From positions 1-64,000 of IMG/VR virus record IMGVR_UViG_3300013014_000020: 64,000 bases of DNA; one strand, written 5' to 3'. Both the position numbers and the translations under genes were made by a program. The notes under the pieces were generated by a model. The model was given only the letters and a program-made list of their open reading frames with translations, had not been told where the DNA came from and searched no databases. This DNA is from a virus. Positions 34,384 to 42,839 of the stretch are shown here, piece by piece; within the stretch, counting starts at the first letter, position 1, and every line of letters starts with the position of its first letter.

Positions 34384-34944
34384 TTAAATATTTTCTTTTT
34401 TATTTTCAACAACTAATTTACATACATTATAAAATTCTTCGTAAGATAAGTCTCTCTTCATAATGTTAACGTTTTTATGAACCCAAACAACATTAGATTT
34501 TTCATAACCAATTTTACTGTCTATTCTTTCTAAAGATGCTGTTTTATCTTTAAATGTTATTGGTAATCCGGTGTAAAAACATTTACCATTTTGTCTATTG
34601 TAAAGTTCGGATATAAACTCAATTGTGAGATTAAAATTTATGTTTCTTAATCTAGCCCCTCTTTCAATTTTTGAAAGTTTCTCTCCTGGAACTTTACCAT
34701 ATCCTTTCCAAGCAGGGTTTTTTTCTTCTTTCAAAGAATTACCACAAACAGAACATTTTTTTGAAGTGCCACTAATCAAATTGTATGCTGGAACATATTT
34801 TTCGGTTTTATCGCACTCTAAACAACGACACAAAACTTTGGCTTCTCTGTCTATTTGTAGTTTTTCCCCAATAACCAACCATTTTCCATATTTTTGTCCT
34901 AACTGAAAAAAATTGTCATATTTACTAATACCTTTACGTCCCAT
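34384..34944 (-). CDS. HNH endonuclease, free-standing homing type
   Basis: A 186-residue protein with an N-terminal zinc finger (C-x-C-x2-C near residues 38-43 and CSVC near 63-66). A basic linker follows, then an HNH-type nuclease core: GKCFYTGLPI, then SLERIDSKIGYEKSNVVWV and HKNVNIMKRDLS. The RIDS...GY...NVVWVHK arrangement is typical of phage HNH homing endonucleases. It sits beside the ribonucleotide reductase gene, a common site for such elements, and is not within an intron as far as I can see. A large RNA hairpin precedes its start codon, a feature that in T4 represses early translation of homing endonucleases. Confidence 0.88.
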   Translation of the reverse strand: MGRKGISKYDNFFQLGQKYGKWLVIGEKLQIDREAKVLCRCLECDKTEKYVPAYNLISGTSKKCSVCGNSLKEEKNPAWKGYGKVPGEKLSKIERGARLRNINFNLTIEFISELYNRQNGKCFYTGLPITFKDKTASLERIDSKIGYEKSNVVWVHKNVNIMKRDLSYEEFYNVCKLVVENKKENI

Positions 34945-34949
34945 ATATA

Positions 34950-34956
34950 ATAAATA
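34950..34956 (-). promoter_or_regulatory. TATTTAT element directly before the HNH gene
   Basis: Minus-strand ATATTTAT, 5 bases before the ATG at 34944, partly inside the base of the large hairpin. If a late promoter here started transcription past the left hairpin arm, the late mRNA would lack the hairpin and escape repression. Confidence 0.35.
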
Positions 34957-34999
34957 TTAGAATGGTGAGTAAAGTTTAATTTATCACCATTCTAATATT
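34953..34999 (-). terminator. 16-bp perfect inverted repeat between nrdJ and HNH genes
   Basis: A perfect 16-bp stem with a 15-base loop (arms 34953-34968 and 34984-34999). It begins 9 bases after the ribonucleotide reductase stop and ends 8 bases before the HNH start codon. It may terminate the nrdJ transcript, protect its 3' end, or hold the HNH start region in structure in read-through mRNA. No strong T-run follows, so a mixed role is likely. Confidence 0.65.
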
Positions 35000-35008
35000 A
35001 AAATTTAA

Positions 35009-36868
35009 TTATATAATCTCACATCCTGACGCTCCACAAGCGATTTCACCGCTTAGGTTGGTATTATCCTGTAATTCAATTACTTTAGTTAAGTCAATAT
35101 TGGTTAATGATCTAACTAATTTTTCATACTCTTCTTTAGAACAATCGGTAAAAGGTGCCTGTTTGTAAGTATGGTTTGAATAGGGTAATACTGATAAGCC
35201 GTTGTAAAATTTTCTTGATTTCCACATCCAGTCTCCAACTAAATCCCATTCGTCTTCTTTAATTGAGATTGTCGCTGATACATTGTGTGTGTTTTGTCCT
35301 GTTCTATGTCCATTTCTAATCCACTCTTGAGATACTTTTTTCACTCTTTCTAGTATTTGAAATACTGATTCATATCTCAAAATTGATCCTTCCGGTGACA
35401 TCTGTGGTATTGTAATTACCGCGGTATCGTGTGGTCTAAAAAACTCATCTTCCACAAGTTCTGGGTGATTTATTGCAAGATATGTATAAATTGCCTCATT
35501 TTTTCCAACACGGATTCTTCTTAAATAATAATCATTATGCCAAGCGTGAATACCAGATGCCGTACCTAAAACCAATGATGATGTGCCAGATGGTTTTACA
35601 GTCGTTGTACGGGCAGCTTTGTTAATGCCAATTAAATTTGCAACTCTTTCGTTTTCTTCTTTAACGGCTTGAGCTGCTGCTTTCATATCATAACCCAACA
35701 CAACACCTGATCCAATTCCAGTCATTCCAATACCAATAAGTGCATCTTTTTCTGTTGTTCTTTTCCAAACATCTCTCAAGTAATGGAAGTCTGTATAACC
35801 CGCTTGTAGTGTTCCGATGAATGCCGCACCTTTAACTCTATTTTCAAAATCTTCTTGAGATTCCAAATCTGAAGCGTTCACTTCACATAGATTACAGAAT
35901 TGGTATGGACGTAAACCGATTTCACAACAAGGATTTGTTCCCCAATCTTTATCGTTTGATAAATAAATCCCTGGTTCACCAGCACCTGATAATTCAATTC
36001 TTTTCCAAAGACCCATAAAGTATTCTTGTGTTACTTTATGTCTTAATAGAACAGCAGAATTGTTTGCTCTACCTCTTTGTGGGTTTGATTCCCACCAATT
36101 TCCAGATTTACAAGAAATCATTTCATCATCATCAGCTGAAAATAATGAGATAAGTGCTGCACGTCTGATTCCTCCTGCTAATACCGCATCAGCAATATGA
36201 CATACGATGTCGTGAGTTTCAATTGGTGTTAATTTATCACCATCGTTTTTGTTTTCCAGCACCTTTGTAATGTGGTGGATACAATCTTTTAATGGTTGAG
36301 GTCCCGGCGCTTTTCCTCCTGATGTTACAAGCATAGCTCCCTTTTGTCTAATATCTGAAAAGTCAAATATTGGTGTTGATGCTTTGTATCCGAAATAAGA
36401 CTCCATTAATACTTTAATAGCATCTGCCCATCCTTCAATAGAATCTCCAATTAAGTATCTTCTTGTTCTTGTTGAGTTTGGTTTTTTAATTTCAGGTAGT
36501 TTATCAACGTGATGTTTTTGAACTGAAAACCCTACTCCTGTTCCACCTAGTAACAAAAACATTGTTTCTGAAAATGCGTCAGTGTGGTCTATCGGCAAAT
36601 AAGCACAGTTATAAACTCTGTTTGGTGAGATTTCAATTGGCTTACCACCAAATTGTAATGATCTCATTGATGGTAAGATTTTCTTATCATATACCATTTT
36701 ATAGACGTTTTCAATTTCGTCTTTAATTTTTGGGTATTTTTTTTGGTGCATTTCCTTATTTCTTGTCACCAATTCTTCCCATGTCTCCCTTCTATTTAAT
36801 TCAGGGACAAATTTAGCGTATTTCATATACACCGTAATATCGCTCAATATTTTTTGTGAAATATCCAT
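35009..36868 (-). CDS. nrdJ: class II (B12-dependent) ribonucleoside-triphosphate reductase
   Basis: A 619-residue monomeric ribonucleotide reductase of the Lactobacillus leichmannii RTPR type. Conserved elements are LPSMRSLQFGG and RVYNCAY (C88, first redox cysteine), NPCCEIGL carrying N312, the thiyl-radical C314 and E316, the following FCNLCEVN cysteines, and TTTVKPSGTSSLV. A C-terminal C611-x4-C616 pair is the type that re-reduces the active site via thioredoxin. It makes dNTPs from ribonucleotides using adenosylcobalamin, so it needs no small subunit or oxygen but depends on host or salvaged B12. It is shorter than RTPR (739 residues). It is transcribed just after the helicase gene. Confidence 0.93.
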   Translation of the reverse strand: MDISQKILSDITVYMKYAKFVPELNRRETWEELVTRNKEMHQKKYPKIKDEIENVYKMVYDKKILPSMRSLQFGGKPIEISPNRVYNCAYLPIDHTDAFSETMFLLLGGTGVGFSVQKHHVDKLPEIKKPNSTRTRRYLIGDSIEGWADAIKVLMESYFGYKASTPIFDFSDIRQKGAMLVTSGGKAPGPQPLKDCIHHITKVLENKNDGDKLTPIETHDIVCHIADAVLAGGIRRAALISLFSADDDEMISCKSGNWWESNPQRGRANNSAVLLRHKVTQEYFMGLWKRIELSGAGEPGIYLSNDKDWGTNPCCEIGLRPYQFCNLCEVNASDLESQEDFENRVKGAAFIGTLQAGYTDFHYLRDVWKRTTEKDALIGIGMTGIGSGVVLGYDMKAAAQAVKEENERVANLIGINKAARTTTVKPSGTSSLVLGTASGIHAWHNDYYLRRIRVGKNEAIYTYLAINHPELVEDEFFRPHDTAVITIPQMSPEGSILRYESVFQILERVKKVSQEWIRNGHRTGQNTHNVSATISIKEDEWDLVGDWMWKSRKFYNGLSVLPYSNHTYKQAPFTDCSKEEYEKLVRSLTNIDLTKVIELQDNTNLSGEIACGASGCEII

Positions 36869-36892
36869 TTTTTACAAATTTAATTATTTTAT

Positions 36893-38281
36893 TTAAGATT
36901 TTTGTTTTTCTTGTTCTCTTTGTTGTCTTTTTTCCAACAATTCTTTAACTCTTTGTCTTTGTCGTTCTTCTTTTTGTTCTTCTAAACCTAAGAATGTAGT
37001 TGTTGATTCAGTATCAATTTCAATCATCGCATTATCAAATTTACAATTTTCAAACACCACACCGTCATCTCCAATACGAGATTTGGTAATTGCTATTGTG
37101 GCTAATTTCATTTCTTTTTGTTGTAATGTCTTTGCTACTGAAATAATAACGTGTCCAACTTGTGCTTTCTTGATAGAACCACCCATTTGGTCTGTTGTAA
37201 CAACTTCTGACGAAATAGAAGCTCTATTTCCCTGTGTTGCCGTCCAACCAACAAGGTTTAATTCGTGACACATAGCTTCAAAACCTCTCATTACAGATCC
37301 TTCACTTTTCCACTCATCACCTAGGTTTTTATCTGGAACAACACAATCAATGTAGTCTAAAACAACCATATCTATTTTAACACCGTCTGCAATCATTTTT
37401 CTTATTTCATTTTTAATTTGCAACATAGTTTTTGTATCAGATGGTAGTTTCTTTAAGATTAACTCATTTGGCATCGTCTCCTTGATTTCGTTTACTTTTT
37501 TCATCACCTCTTCCTTTTTTTCTGACAATTCGTCAGGGTGAATCTTTGTCCAGAGAATAAAATGTTTTCTCTGTATCACTTTTGGGTTGTCTTCAAAAAA
37601 TACTTGAAGAACGTTAAATCCTAGGTTAAATGCGTGGTTTGAAATCTTTGTAAGAATGGTTGATTTACCTACACCGGTAGGTGCTAATATTACACCAATT
37701 TCCCCTTTTGCTAGTCCTCCTTTCAACAATCTATCAATACCTGGTATTCCCATTGGTATTGGGTGTCTATAGTCTTCGTCTAGTACTTGATCTAGGTTTG
37801 AAAAAACATCTAACATTGATGTGTCTTTTGACCCAACAAGTAATGCATCTCTTACTAATTCTTCTAGTGTGTCGTAGTTTTCAAACTCACCTCCGTCTAT
37901 AATCTTTTGAGCCTTTTTCATTACTTTCTGTAACTCTTGTTGTTTACAGAATTTAAGTGCCTTTTCTTGTACGAAATCCACTCCGTCGATAGGTGCAGAC
38001 TTGATTTTCTTAACTGTATCAAGTACAACCTTAACAGCGGTTTCTTGTTGTAATTCGGATTTTGCGACTTGTTCTAAAGTATCAAATGATGGTGTGTGAT
38101 CATACTTTTTATAGTATTCTTTTATCATTTGAATAATAATTTTGAAATACTTGTTTTCAAAATAATTGTTTTCAATTACGTCAATAATCGAATGTGAAAA
38201 GTCTTTGTCTACAATGATTTGATTAAGTAATTGTATTTGAAAATTGTTGCCAAGATATTCAAAGTTTTTGTTTGTCGCCAT
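36893..38281 (-). CDS. replicative DNA helicase, DnaB/gp41-like
   Basis: A 462-residue RecA-fold hexameric helicase. The N-terminal 150 residues form a DnaB-type helical domain. The catalytic core has Walker A APTGVGKST (residues 200-208) and Walker B VVLDYIDCV (D309), with a later Gln-containing ATQGNRAS (H3-like) segment and QMGGSIKKAQ. It would unwind DNA 5'-3' at the fork and work with the primase at 3561-4463, as T4 gp41 with gp61. A Gln/Arg/Glu-rich C-terminal coil (about 435-462) is extra. It is preceded by a TATTTAT element and the short gene 38315-38764. Confidence 0.93.
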   Translation of the reverse strand: MATNKNFEYLGNNFQIQLLNQIIVDKDFSHSIIDVIENNYFENKYFKIIIQMIKEYYKKYDHTPSFDTLEQVAKSELQQETAVKVVLDTVKKIKSAPIDGVDFVQEKALKFCKQQELQKVMKKAQKIIDGGEFENYDTLEELVRDALLVGSKDTSMLDVFSNLDQVLDEDYRHPIPMGIPGIDRLLKGGLAKGEIGVILAPTGVGKSTILTKISNHAFNLGFNVLQVFFEDNPKVIQRKHFILWTKIHPDELSEKKEEVMKKVNEIKETMPNELILKKLPSDTKTMLQIKNEIRKMIADGVKIDMVVLDYIDCVVPDKNLGDEWKSEGSVMRGFEAMCHELNLVGWTATQGNRASISSEVVTTDQMGGSIKKAQVGHVIISVAKTLQQKEMKLATIAITKSRIGDDGVVFENCKFDNAMIEIDTESTTTFLGLEEQKEERQRQRVKELLEKRQQREQEKQKS

Positions 38282-38304
38282 AATTTTTCCTTTTATCAGT
38301 AAAG

Positions 38305-38311
38305 ATAAATA
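38305..38311 (-). promoter_or_regulatory. TATTTAT element before the helicase gene
   Basis: Minus-strand GTATTTATC, 23 bases before the ATG at 38281, in the 33-base gap. An AAAGGAAAA stretch nearer the start could act as a weak ribosome binding site. Confidence 0.35.
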
Positions 38312-38314
38312 CTA

Positions 38315-38764
38315 TTAGTTTTGAATAAATTGTGGATAAAAATAATTAAATTTTCTACCTGAAAAAATGTCAGTAAGTTCAGATAATATACTTTTCAGCT
38401 TTGGGCGTAGGTCTACGGTATATCTGACCTTTGGGGGGTATACTTTTGCGTCAAATGTTCTCTGACAAATTGTCATATTTTCAACCTTAATGTAAAGGTT
38501 AAAATTTTCTTGTCCTTCTGTAATTGAAGTGTTTAATACGTCAGGATTTTCCATAATCTCATACTGGTTTTCCATCATATAAACAACTGACCTCATTTTT
38601 AAATCATACTGAAGTTCATTACAAAATGTTCTAATGTAATCATAGAATTGTTCTGACTTGTGTGCATTTTTGTTAAATCCTTTTACATTAAAGAATCTTT
38701 GTACCACAATGTTGTCGTTACACATCAGAATAAACTCTACTTTTGTTACGTCTTGTTCTTTCAT
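38315..38764 (-). CDS. unrecognised replication-operon protein
   Basis: A 149-residue protein, no family recognised. It has mixed alpha/beta composition with regular hydrophobic strands (VEFILMCNDNIVVQRFFNV, then TVDLRPKLKSILSEL), three cysteines and no signal or membrane segments. It lies 4 bases after the FEN-like nuclease gene and 33 bases before the helicase gene. A helicase loader or accessory (a role T4 gp59 plays) would fit this position, but there is no motif to show it. Confidence 0.75.
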   Translation of the reverse strand: MKEQDVTKVEFILMCNDNIVVQRFFNVKGFNKNAHKSEQFYDYIRTFCNELQYDLKMRSVVYMMENQYEIMENPDVLNTSITEGQENFNLYIKVENMTICQRTFDAKVYPPKVRYTVDLRPKLKSILSELTDIFSGRKFNYFYPQFIQN

Positions 38765-38768
38765 TTTT

Positions 38769-39785
38769 TTACTTTTTTGTTTTGTTTCTAAAATTTGTTT
38801 TTTCTTTTCTTGATAGTTTTAAAAATGGTTTTAAAAAATTTACCCAAGCGTCATCACCTTTTGGGAGAAATTTGAAGAATCCGTCGTCCATCATCATTCT
38901 AATTAGATTTCTATGTCCTCGTCCGTCAGGATCCAATGACTCTGAATAGTATAGTCTAACCAGTTCTTTTCCATCATCTGATATTAATGGATTAGCTAAA
39001 TCCACTAATTTTTCATTGATTGTGAAAAACTCCTCTCCAAATATTCCCTCTTTGGTTTTTCCGCTTAGGAGATTTTGTAAGGCAACATTTCCTTTTTGTT
39101 CTGAAAGTAAACTTTCTGCCTTTGTTAAAATATCGGTATATTTTAATTCAGTATCAAGTATTTCAGGAAACAATTTAAGAAATGTTTTTTCACCCAAATA
39201 AAAAATTCCGTCAATATTATCCGAACTATCACCGGTTAATATTTTGTAAGTCATAACATTATAATGTGGTATTTCTGACGCATCCATTTTAATACCATCA
39301 CCATTCTTATAATATCGTTTTTGTTGGGGTGAATATATAGTTACCTTCTCGGAAATTAATTGTGTTAAATCTCTATCAGAAGAAAAAATGGTCTTATCTT
39401 CATCCTGGGATATTTGACAATAGTAAGCTATCAAGTCGTCGGCCTCCGACTGTTCAACTTCTAATTGTCTAACAAACATTTCTTCTAGGTATTGTTTTAC
39501 TCTATTCTTTTGAGTAATAAAAGATTGTTCTTTAAAATCTTCGTCGTTTTTTTGTTTTCGATTAAGCTTGTACTTGGGGTAGATAAGTCTTCTTTGTGAA
39601 GATCCAGTTTCACTATCCCAAAATACAACAACTTTATTATAATTACTTTCCTCTAAAAATCGTCTTAAAGTATTTAAAAAATGCCAAGTACCACCAACGT
39701 GTTCTCCTTTGTTAAAAAAGTCTCTAACACCGTGAAATCCAATTTTTAATAGATTATTTCCGTCAACTAATAAAGTTTTAGTCAT
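38769..39785 (-). CDS. FEN/T4 RNase H-like 5'-3' nuclease
   Basis: A 338-residue structure-specific nuclease with the FEN-1 acidic residues in order: LLVDGNN (D8), FWDSETG (D56), QSEADDL (E113, D115, D116), SSDRDL (D136, D138) and TGDSSDNI (D185, D188) before a helix-hairpin-helix-like GIFYLGEKT. The family removes RNA primers and 5' flaps during lagging-strand synthesis, as T4 RNase H does. Its start overlaps the methyltransferase stop by 8 bases. Length matches T4 RNase H (305 residues) with a slightly longer Lys-rich tail. Confidence 0.92.
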   Translation of the reverse strand: MTKTLLVDGNNLLKIGFHGVRDFFNKGEHVGGTWHFLNTLRRFLEESNYNKVVVFWDSETGSSQRRLIYPKYKLNRKQKNDEDFKEQSFITQKNRVKQYLEEMFVRQLEVEQSEADDLIAYYCQISQDEDKTIFSSDRDLTQLISEKVTIYSPQQKRYYKNGDGIKMDASEIPHYNVMTYKILTGDSSDNIDGIFYLGEKTFLKLFPEILDTELKYTDILTKAESLLSEQKGNVALQNLLSGKTKEGIFGEEFFTINEKLVDLANPLISDDGKELVRLYYSESLDPDGRGHRNLIRMMMDDGFFKFLPKGDDAWVNFLKPFLKLSRKEKTNFRNKTKK

Positions 39786-40800
39786 TAGTTGTTTCGTTTA
39801 TTGGGTTTGACAACACCGATTCTTTTTCTACAATGTAATCACCAAGAAATTCACTAAAGATAGCTTCCATTACAGGCACACAAATTGAGTTACCAGCTAA
39901 AGATACGTGTCCCTTTGTTGATAACGATGTTGTAAGTAACAAATCTATGTCTTCATCACGAACACCCATAAATCTATAACCCTCTCTTGCTGTGATATTT
40001 CTTACTCTACCGTCTTCAGTCATAATTTGTGGTGACCCACTTGTTGTAAGACAAGGTGAACAACCGTCAACAGAGTAAATTCTTCTTGCCTGATCATAAC
40101 TTACATCATCTCTTCTTGCAATTAATCGACAAACAGAGTTACCTTTTGGTTGATGGTTGGTATATTGACAATCAATAAATAATTCTGGGTCCTGTGTGTC
40201 TTCAATAAAAGGTCTCATCGGAACTCTTGTTTTTTTGTGATTGTCAACATTTTCCATTCTTTGTTTTACATCTTCTTTTTCACCATCTAAAACTGAAATC
40301 ATAAACACCCTTTCTCTATTTTGTGGACAACCAAAGTCGGCTCCATTTAAGATTTTCCAATACGATGTATAACCTAGTCCACGAAGAAAATAAATGTGTT
40401 TTTTAAAATTTTCATAGTGATTTTTAGATACAAGATTTTTAACATTTTCCATTAACAAATACTTTGGTCTATTTGTTGATAAAATTCTTTCAACATCAAA
40501 TAATAATCCACTTCTTGTTCCTTCTTTAATCCCTCTTTGAACGCCTGAAATTGAAATGTCTTGACAAGGAAAAGAATATGTTAATAGATCACACTGTGGA
40601 AAATTATTGTGGTTGATTTTTGTAATATCACCTAAATTACCCATTTGTGTCTCGTGTAATACATCATAGCACTCATTCGCTTGTTTGAAATTGTCACAGT
40701 TTGCAACATTCTCATAATTAACTCCAATGTATTTAAGTGCTAATTCTTGTGTTCCGTATCCAGAGAACAAAGAAATTAATTTTAATTTATTCTTGCTCAT
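39778..40800 (-). CDS. DNA C5-cytosine methyltransferase
   Basis: A 340-residue m5C methyltransferase. Motif I is LFSGYGTQE (residues 11-19), motif IV carries the catalytic PCQ (C79), motif VI is ENV (118-120), and motif VIII is QNRER (160-164). Motif X-like LAGNSICVPVM lies near the C-terminus, with a target-recognition region at about 190-280. It transfers methyl groups from S-adenosylmethionine to cytosine C5 in a specific sequence. No partner restriction enzyme is seen, so self-protection against host restriction is the likely role. It overlaps uvsX by 14 bases and the nuclease gene by 8, so it is firmly part of the replication operon. Confidence 0.93.
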   Translation of the reverse strand: MSKNKLKLISLFSGYGTQELALKYIGVNYENVANCDNFKQANECYDVLHETQMGNLGDITKINHNNFPQCDLLTYSFPCQDISISGVQRGIKEGTRSGLLFDVERILSTNRPKYLLMENVKNLVSKNHYENFKKHIYFLRGLGYTSYWKILNGADFGCPQNRERVFMISVLDGEKEDVKQRMENVDNHKKTRVPMRPFIEDTQDPELFIDCQYTNHQPKGNSVCRLIARRDDVSYDQARRIYSVDGCSPCLTTSGSPQIMTEDGRVRNITAREGYRFMGVRDEDIDLLLTTSLSTKGHVSLAGNSICVPVMEAIFSEFLGDYIVEKESVLSNPINETTND

Positions 40801-41797
40801 ATACTTTTTCTTCTTTTAAATCAAATTCACCATCTACACCTATAATTGTTTTCCAATATTCGGCATATTCACTTTTGTAAGTTTCAATAGACTTCTTTTC
40901 TTCTGTTGCGTCTTTTCCAGGTAAAAACCCGTGAGGCGTTACAATAATTTTACCATCTTCAAATCCAAGTCCGTTAATATGGTTTTTCATAACCGATACT
41001 TTTGTTCTTGATGCAAATTTAACAGTTCTTTTATCTTTGGTTGCCGTAATTTTTGTTGTTCCAGCACCTTTTTGATTTCCATATAAAAATACCAAAGATG
41101 AGTTTAACCAAATTGCTTCACCGCCTTTTGCTTTGATTTTTGGTTGTCCAAATGGATTATCTGGTAATTCAACCCAAGGTTGGTTTACGATAATTAAAGT
41201 GTTTTCAAATTTTGAATCCGCTTTTCTTGATCCAGAAATACGTTGGTTAATTCCCATACCAATCTTATCCGCTAAAACACTTGCGTTGTGTTGTTTGCCA
41301 CCCTTTCCTTCGTATGTCATTTTACAAGGAACAGATCCAACTGAATCCCACATAATACATAAAGAATAGTCTAACTCACCTTTTTCTTGAGCATCTAATA
41401 ATTCATTAATGTATTCTGTGATTTGTTCAATATAACTAAAATTGTTGTTAAACAAGAAGAAACCATCCCAAGTTAGTTCACCAGTTTCCTCATCAACAAC
41501 TTCTTCACACTCAAAACCCATAAGTCTGGAGTGTTCAAAAGACCATTTTTGTTCTGTAATAATAAAAACAGGTAGTATTTCTTTTTTCTGTGCATCAACT
41601 GCGGTTTTAACAAGTGCTGTTGTTTTACCGGTATCTGAATGTCCCAAAAACATATTAATATGTCCCATAGCTGGACCTGGAAGTCCTACCGCATCCAAAA
41701 ATGCCGGTCCTAAATCAAAGTATCTTTGTGGTTTGTATTTTGCGTCCGACGAGAATTTTTTCTTAATCGAACTAAAGTCATTTTTCTTGATTGCCAT
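40787..41797 (-). CDS. uvsX: UvsX/RecA-like recombinase
   Basis: A 336-residue strand-exchange ATPase. Walker A is GHSDTGKTT (residues 52-60), and Walker B follows at CIMWDSVGS (D151). Between them sits FIITEQKWSF with the catalytic glutamate. VNQPW (about 200) fits the allosteric Gln region after which the DNA-binding loop GGEAIWLNSS follows. It would form filaments on single-stranded DNA to drive recombination-dependent replication, loading on DNA coated by the adjacent SSB. It lies downstream of the SSB gene after a strong terminator, so it may be expressed by partial read-through or from a weak promoter at that hairpin. Confidence 0.9.
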   Translation of the reverse strand: MAIKKNDFSSIKKKFSSDAKYKPQRYFDLGPAFLDAVGLPGPAMGHINMFLGHSDTGKTTALVKTAVDAQKKEILPVFIITEQKWSFEHSRLMGFECEEVVDEETGELTWDGFFLFNNNFSYIEQITEYINELLDAQEKGELDYSLCIMWDSVGSVPCKMTYEGKGGKQHNASVLADKIGMGINQRISGSRKADSKFENTLIIVNQPWVELPDNPFGQPKIKAKGGEAIWLNSSLVFLYGNQKGAGTTKITATKDKRTVKFASRTKVSVMKNHINGLGFEDGKIIVTPHGFLPGKDATEEKKSIETYKSEYAEYWKTIIGVDGEFDLKEEKVYEQE

Positions 41798-41824
41798 ATA
41801 ATTTTCTTTTTAAAAAGATAAGAA

Positions 41825-41859
41825 AAAATGGGTATATAGTCCACCTATATACCCATTTT
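41825..41859. terminator. strong intrinsic terminator after the SSB gene
   Basis: An 11-bp stem (TGGGTATATAG / CTATATACCCA) with a 5-base loop, extended by flanking A4/T4 pairs and followed on the minus strand by TTTTTTCTTAT. It starts 16 bases after the SSB stop. It should limit read-through from the highly expressed SSB gene into uvsX. Confidence 0.85.
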
Positions 41860-41874
41860 TATTTAGAATTTTTT

Positions 41875-42741
41875 TTAGAATGGTAACTCTTCATCAACAT
41901 CGTCACCGGTTTGTGGATCCTCAACCTTTGTTTCAGTTTTTGTTTTTCCACCACCCATTGAAATTTCTTCTTCAGAAGTATTGCTGTAGATGTATTTTCC
42001 AGCATCGGAGTCCCAACGTGGTGTTTCTCCTCGTGCGATTGCTTCAAGGTATTCAGTTGCTTTTTTAGAATAAACATCTTCCCAAGTAAGTTCATCTTCA
42101 ATCCAAGAAGTCATTGTTTCTTCATTTTCGTGAACAGATCCCGCGTCTTCGTACATAACAGTTTGGATAACTGTGTAGAATGCACCTTTTGGTGTTTTTG
42201 CTTTGGTTAATTCAAGGATAATGTCACGACCCGTTGTCGCATCTGTAATATCACCTTTAGCTCTCCAAATAGGAATAATTTTGTCAAGGATTCCTTCGTT
42301 TTTGTAATTGTGTTTAAAACGCCAGAATTTAACTCCGTCCGACTCATTATCACGGTCAATTACTTTAACAATATAAAACTTACGTGGTTTGTATTGTTTA
42401 GCAAGTTCCTTGTCAGAATCTCTACCCGTAGACATAAGAACATCATAAACTTCACTTAAAGGTGAACGCTCATTGTCATTTTTTCCTGGATCATAAAATT
42501 TCTGCCATTTTCCATCTACTTGAATCTCGTGAAACCATACTTCTTTAAAAGGTGAAGAACCATCAGGTGTTGGTAAGATTCTTAATCTTTTTTGACCTTG
42601 TTTTTCGTTATCCTTAAGTATTGCAGCAAAATACTTTTTCATTCTTTCTTCTTGTGTGAATTTTGCAGTGGAAGAAGAGCCACCTTGTTTTGCATTCTCA
42701 TACTGAGCCAAAACCGCATCTAAAACATTGTTTGTCGCCAT
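41875..42741 (-). CDS. single-stranded DNA-binding protein, gp32-like
   Basis: A 288-residue SSB of the T4 gp32 type. The core begins at RLRILPTPDG and continues through EVWFHEIQ and KPRKFYIVKVIDRDN to an OB-fold region with many exposed aromatics. The C-terminus is acidic and ends DDVDEELPF, the typical partner-recruiting tail. Unlike T4 gp32, no cysteines are visible, so the structural zinc of T4 gp32 is absent. It coats single-stranded DNA and coordinates helicase, recombinase and nuclease. A near-consensus sigma70-like promoter precedes it and a strong terminator follows, so it is a separately expressed, abundant product. Confidence 0.9.
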   Translation of the reverse strand: MATNNVLDAVLAQYENAKQGGSSSTAKFTQEERMKKYFAAILKDNEKQGQKRLRILPTPDGSSPFKEVWFHEIQVDGKWQKFYDPGKNDNERSPLSEVYDVLMSTGRDSDKELAKQYKPRKFYIVKVIDRDNESDGVKFWRFKHNYKNEGILDKIIPIWRAKGDITDATTGRDIILELTKAKTPKGAFYTVIQTVMYEDAGSVHENEETMTSWIEDELTWEDVYSKKATEYLEAIARGETPRWDSDAGKYIYSNTSEEEISMGGGKTKTETKVEDPQTGDDVDEELPF

Positions 42742-42772
42742 ATATATTATTTATTAAAAGTTTACAATAGAA

Positions 42773-42801
42773 AGTATAGTTAAATTTTGTGTCGCAGTCA
42801 A
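42773..42801 (-). promoter_or_regulatory. candidate strong sigma70-like promoter for SSB
   Basis: The minus strand shows TTGACT (42801-42796), exactly 17 bases, then TATACT (42778-42773), about 31 bases before the SSB ATG at 42741. It is the closest match to the classical -35/-10 consensus in the window. Confidence 0.6.
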
Positions 42802-42806
42802 CAAGA

Positions 42807-42839
42807 AATTTTAAAGTCGTCTTGTACGACCTTAAAATT
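42807..42839. terminator. hairpin at the end of the 224-residue gene
   Basis: An imperfect stem: 8 bp (AATTTTAA / TTAAAATT), one mismatch, then 5 bp (GTCGT / ACGAC) around a 5-base loop. It overlaps the stop codon at 42838 and lies just before the SSB promoter. It is a likely terminator or insulator between the tail operon and SSB, though no T-run follows. Confidence 0.6.
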
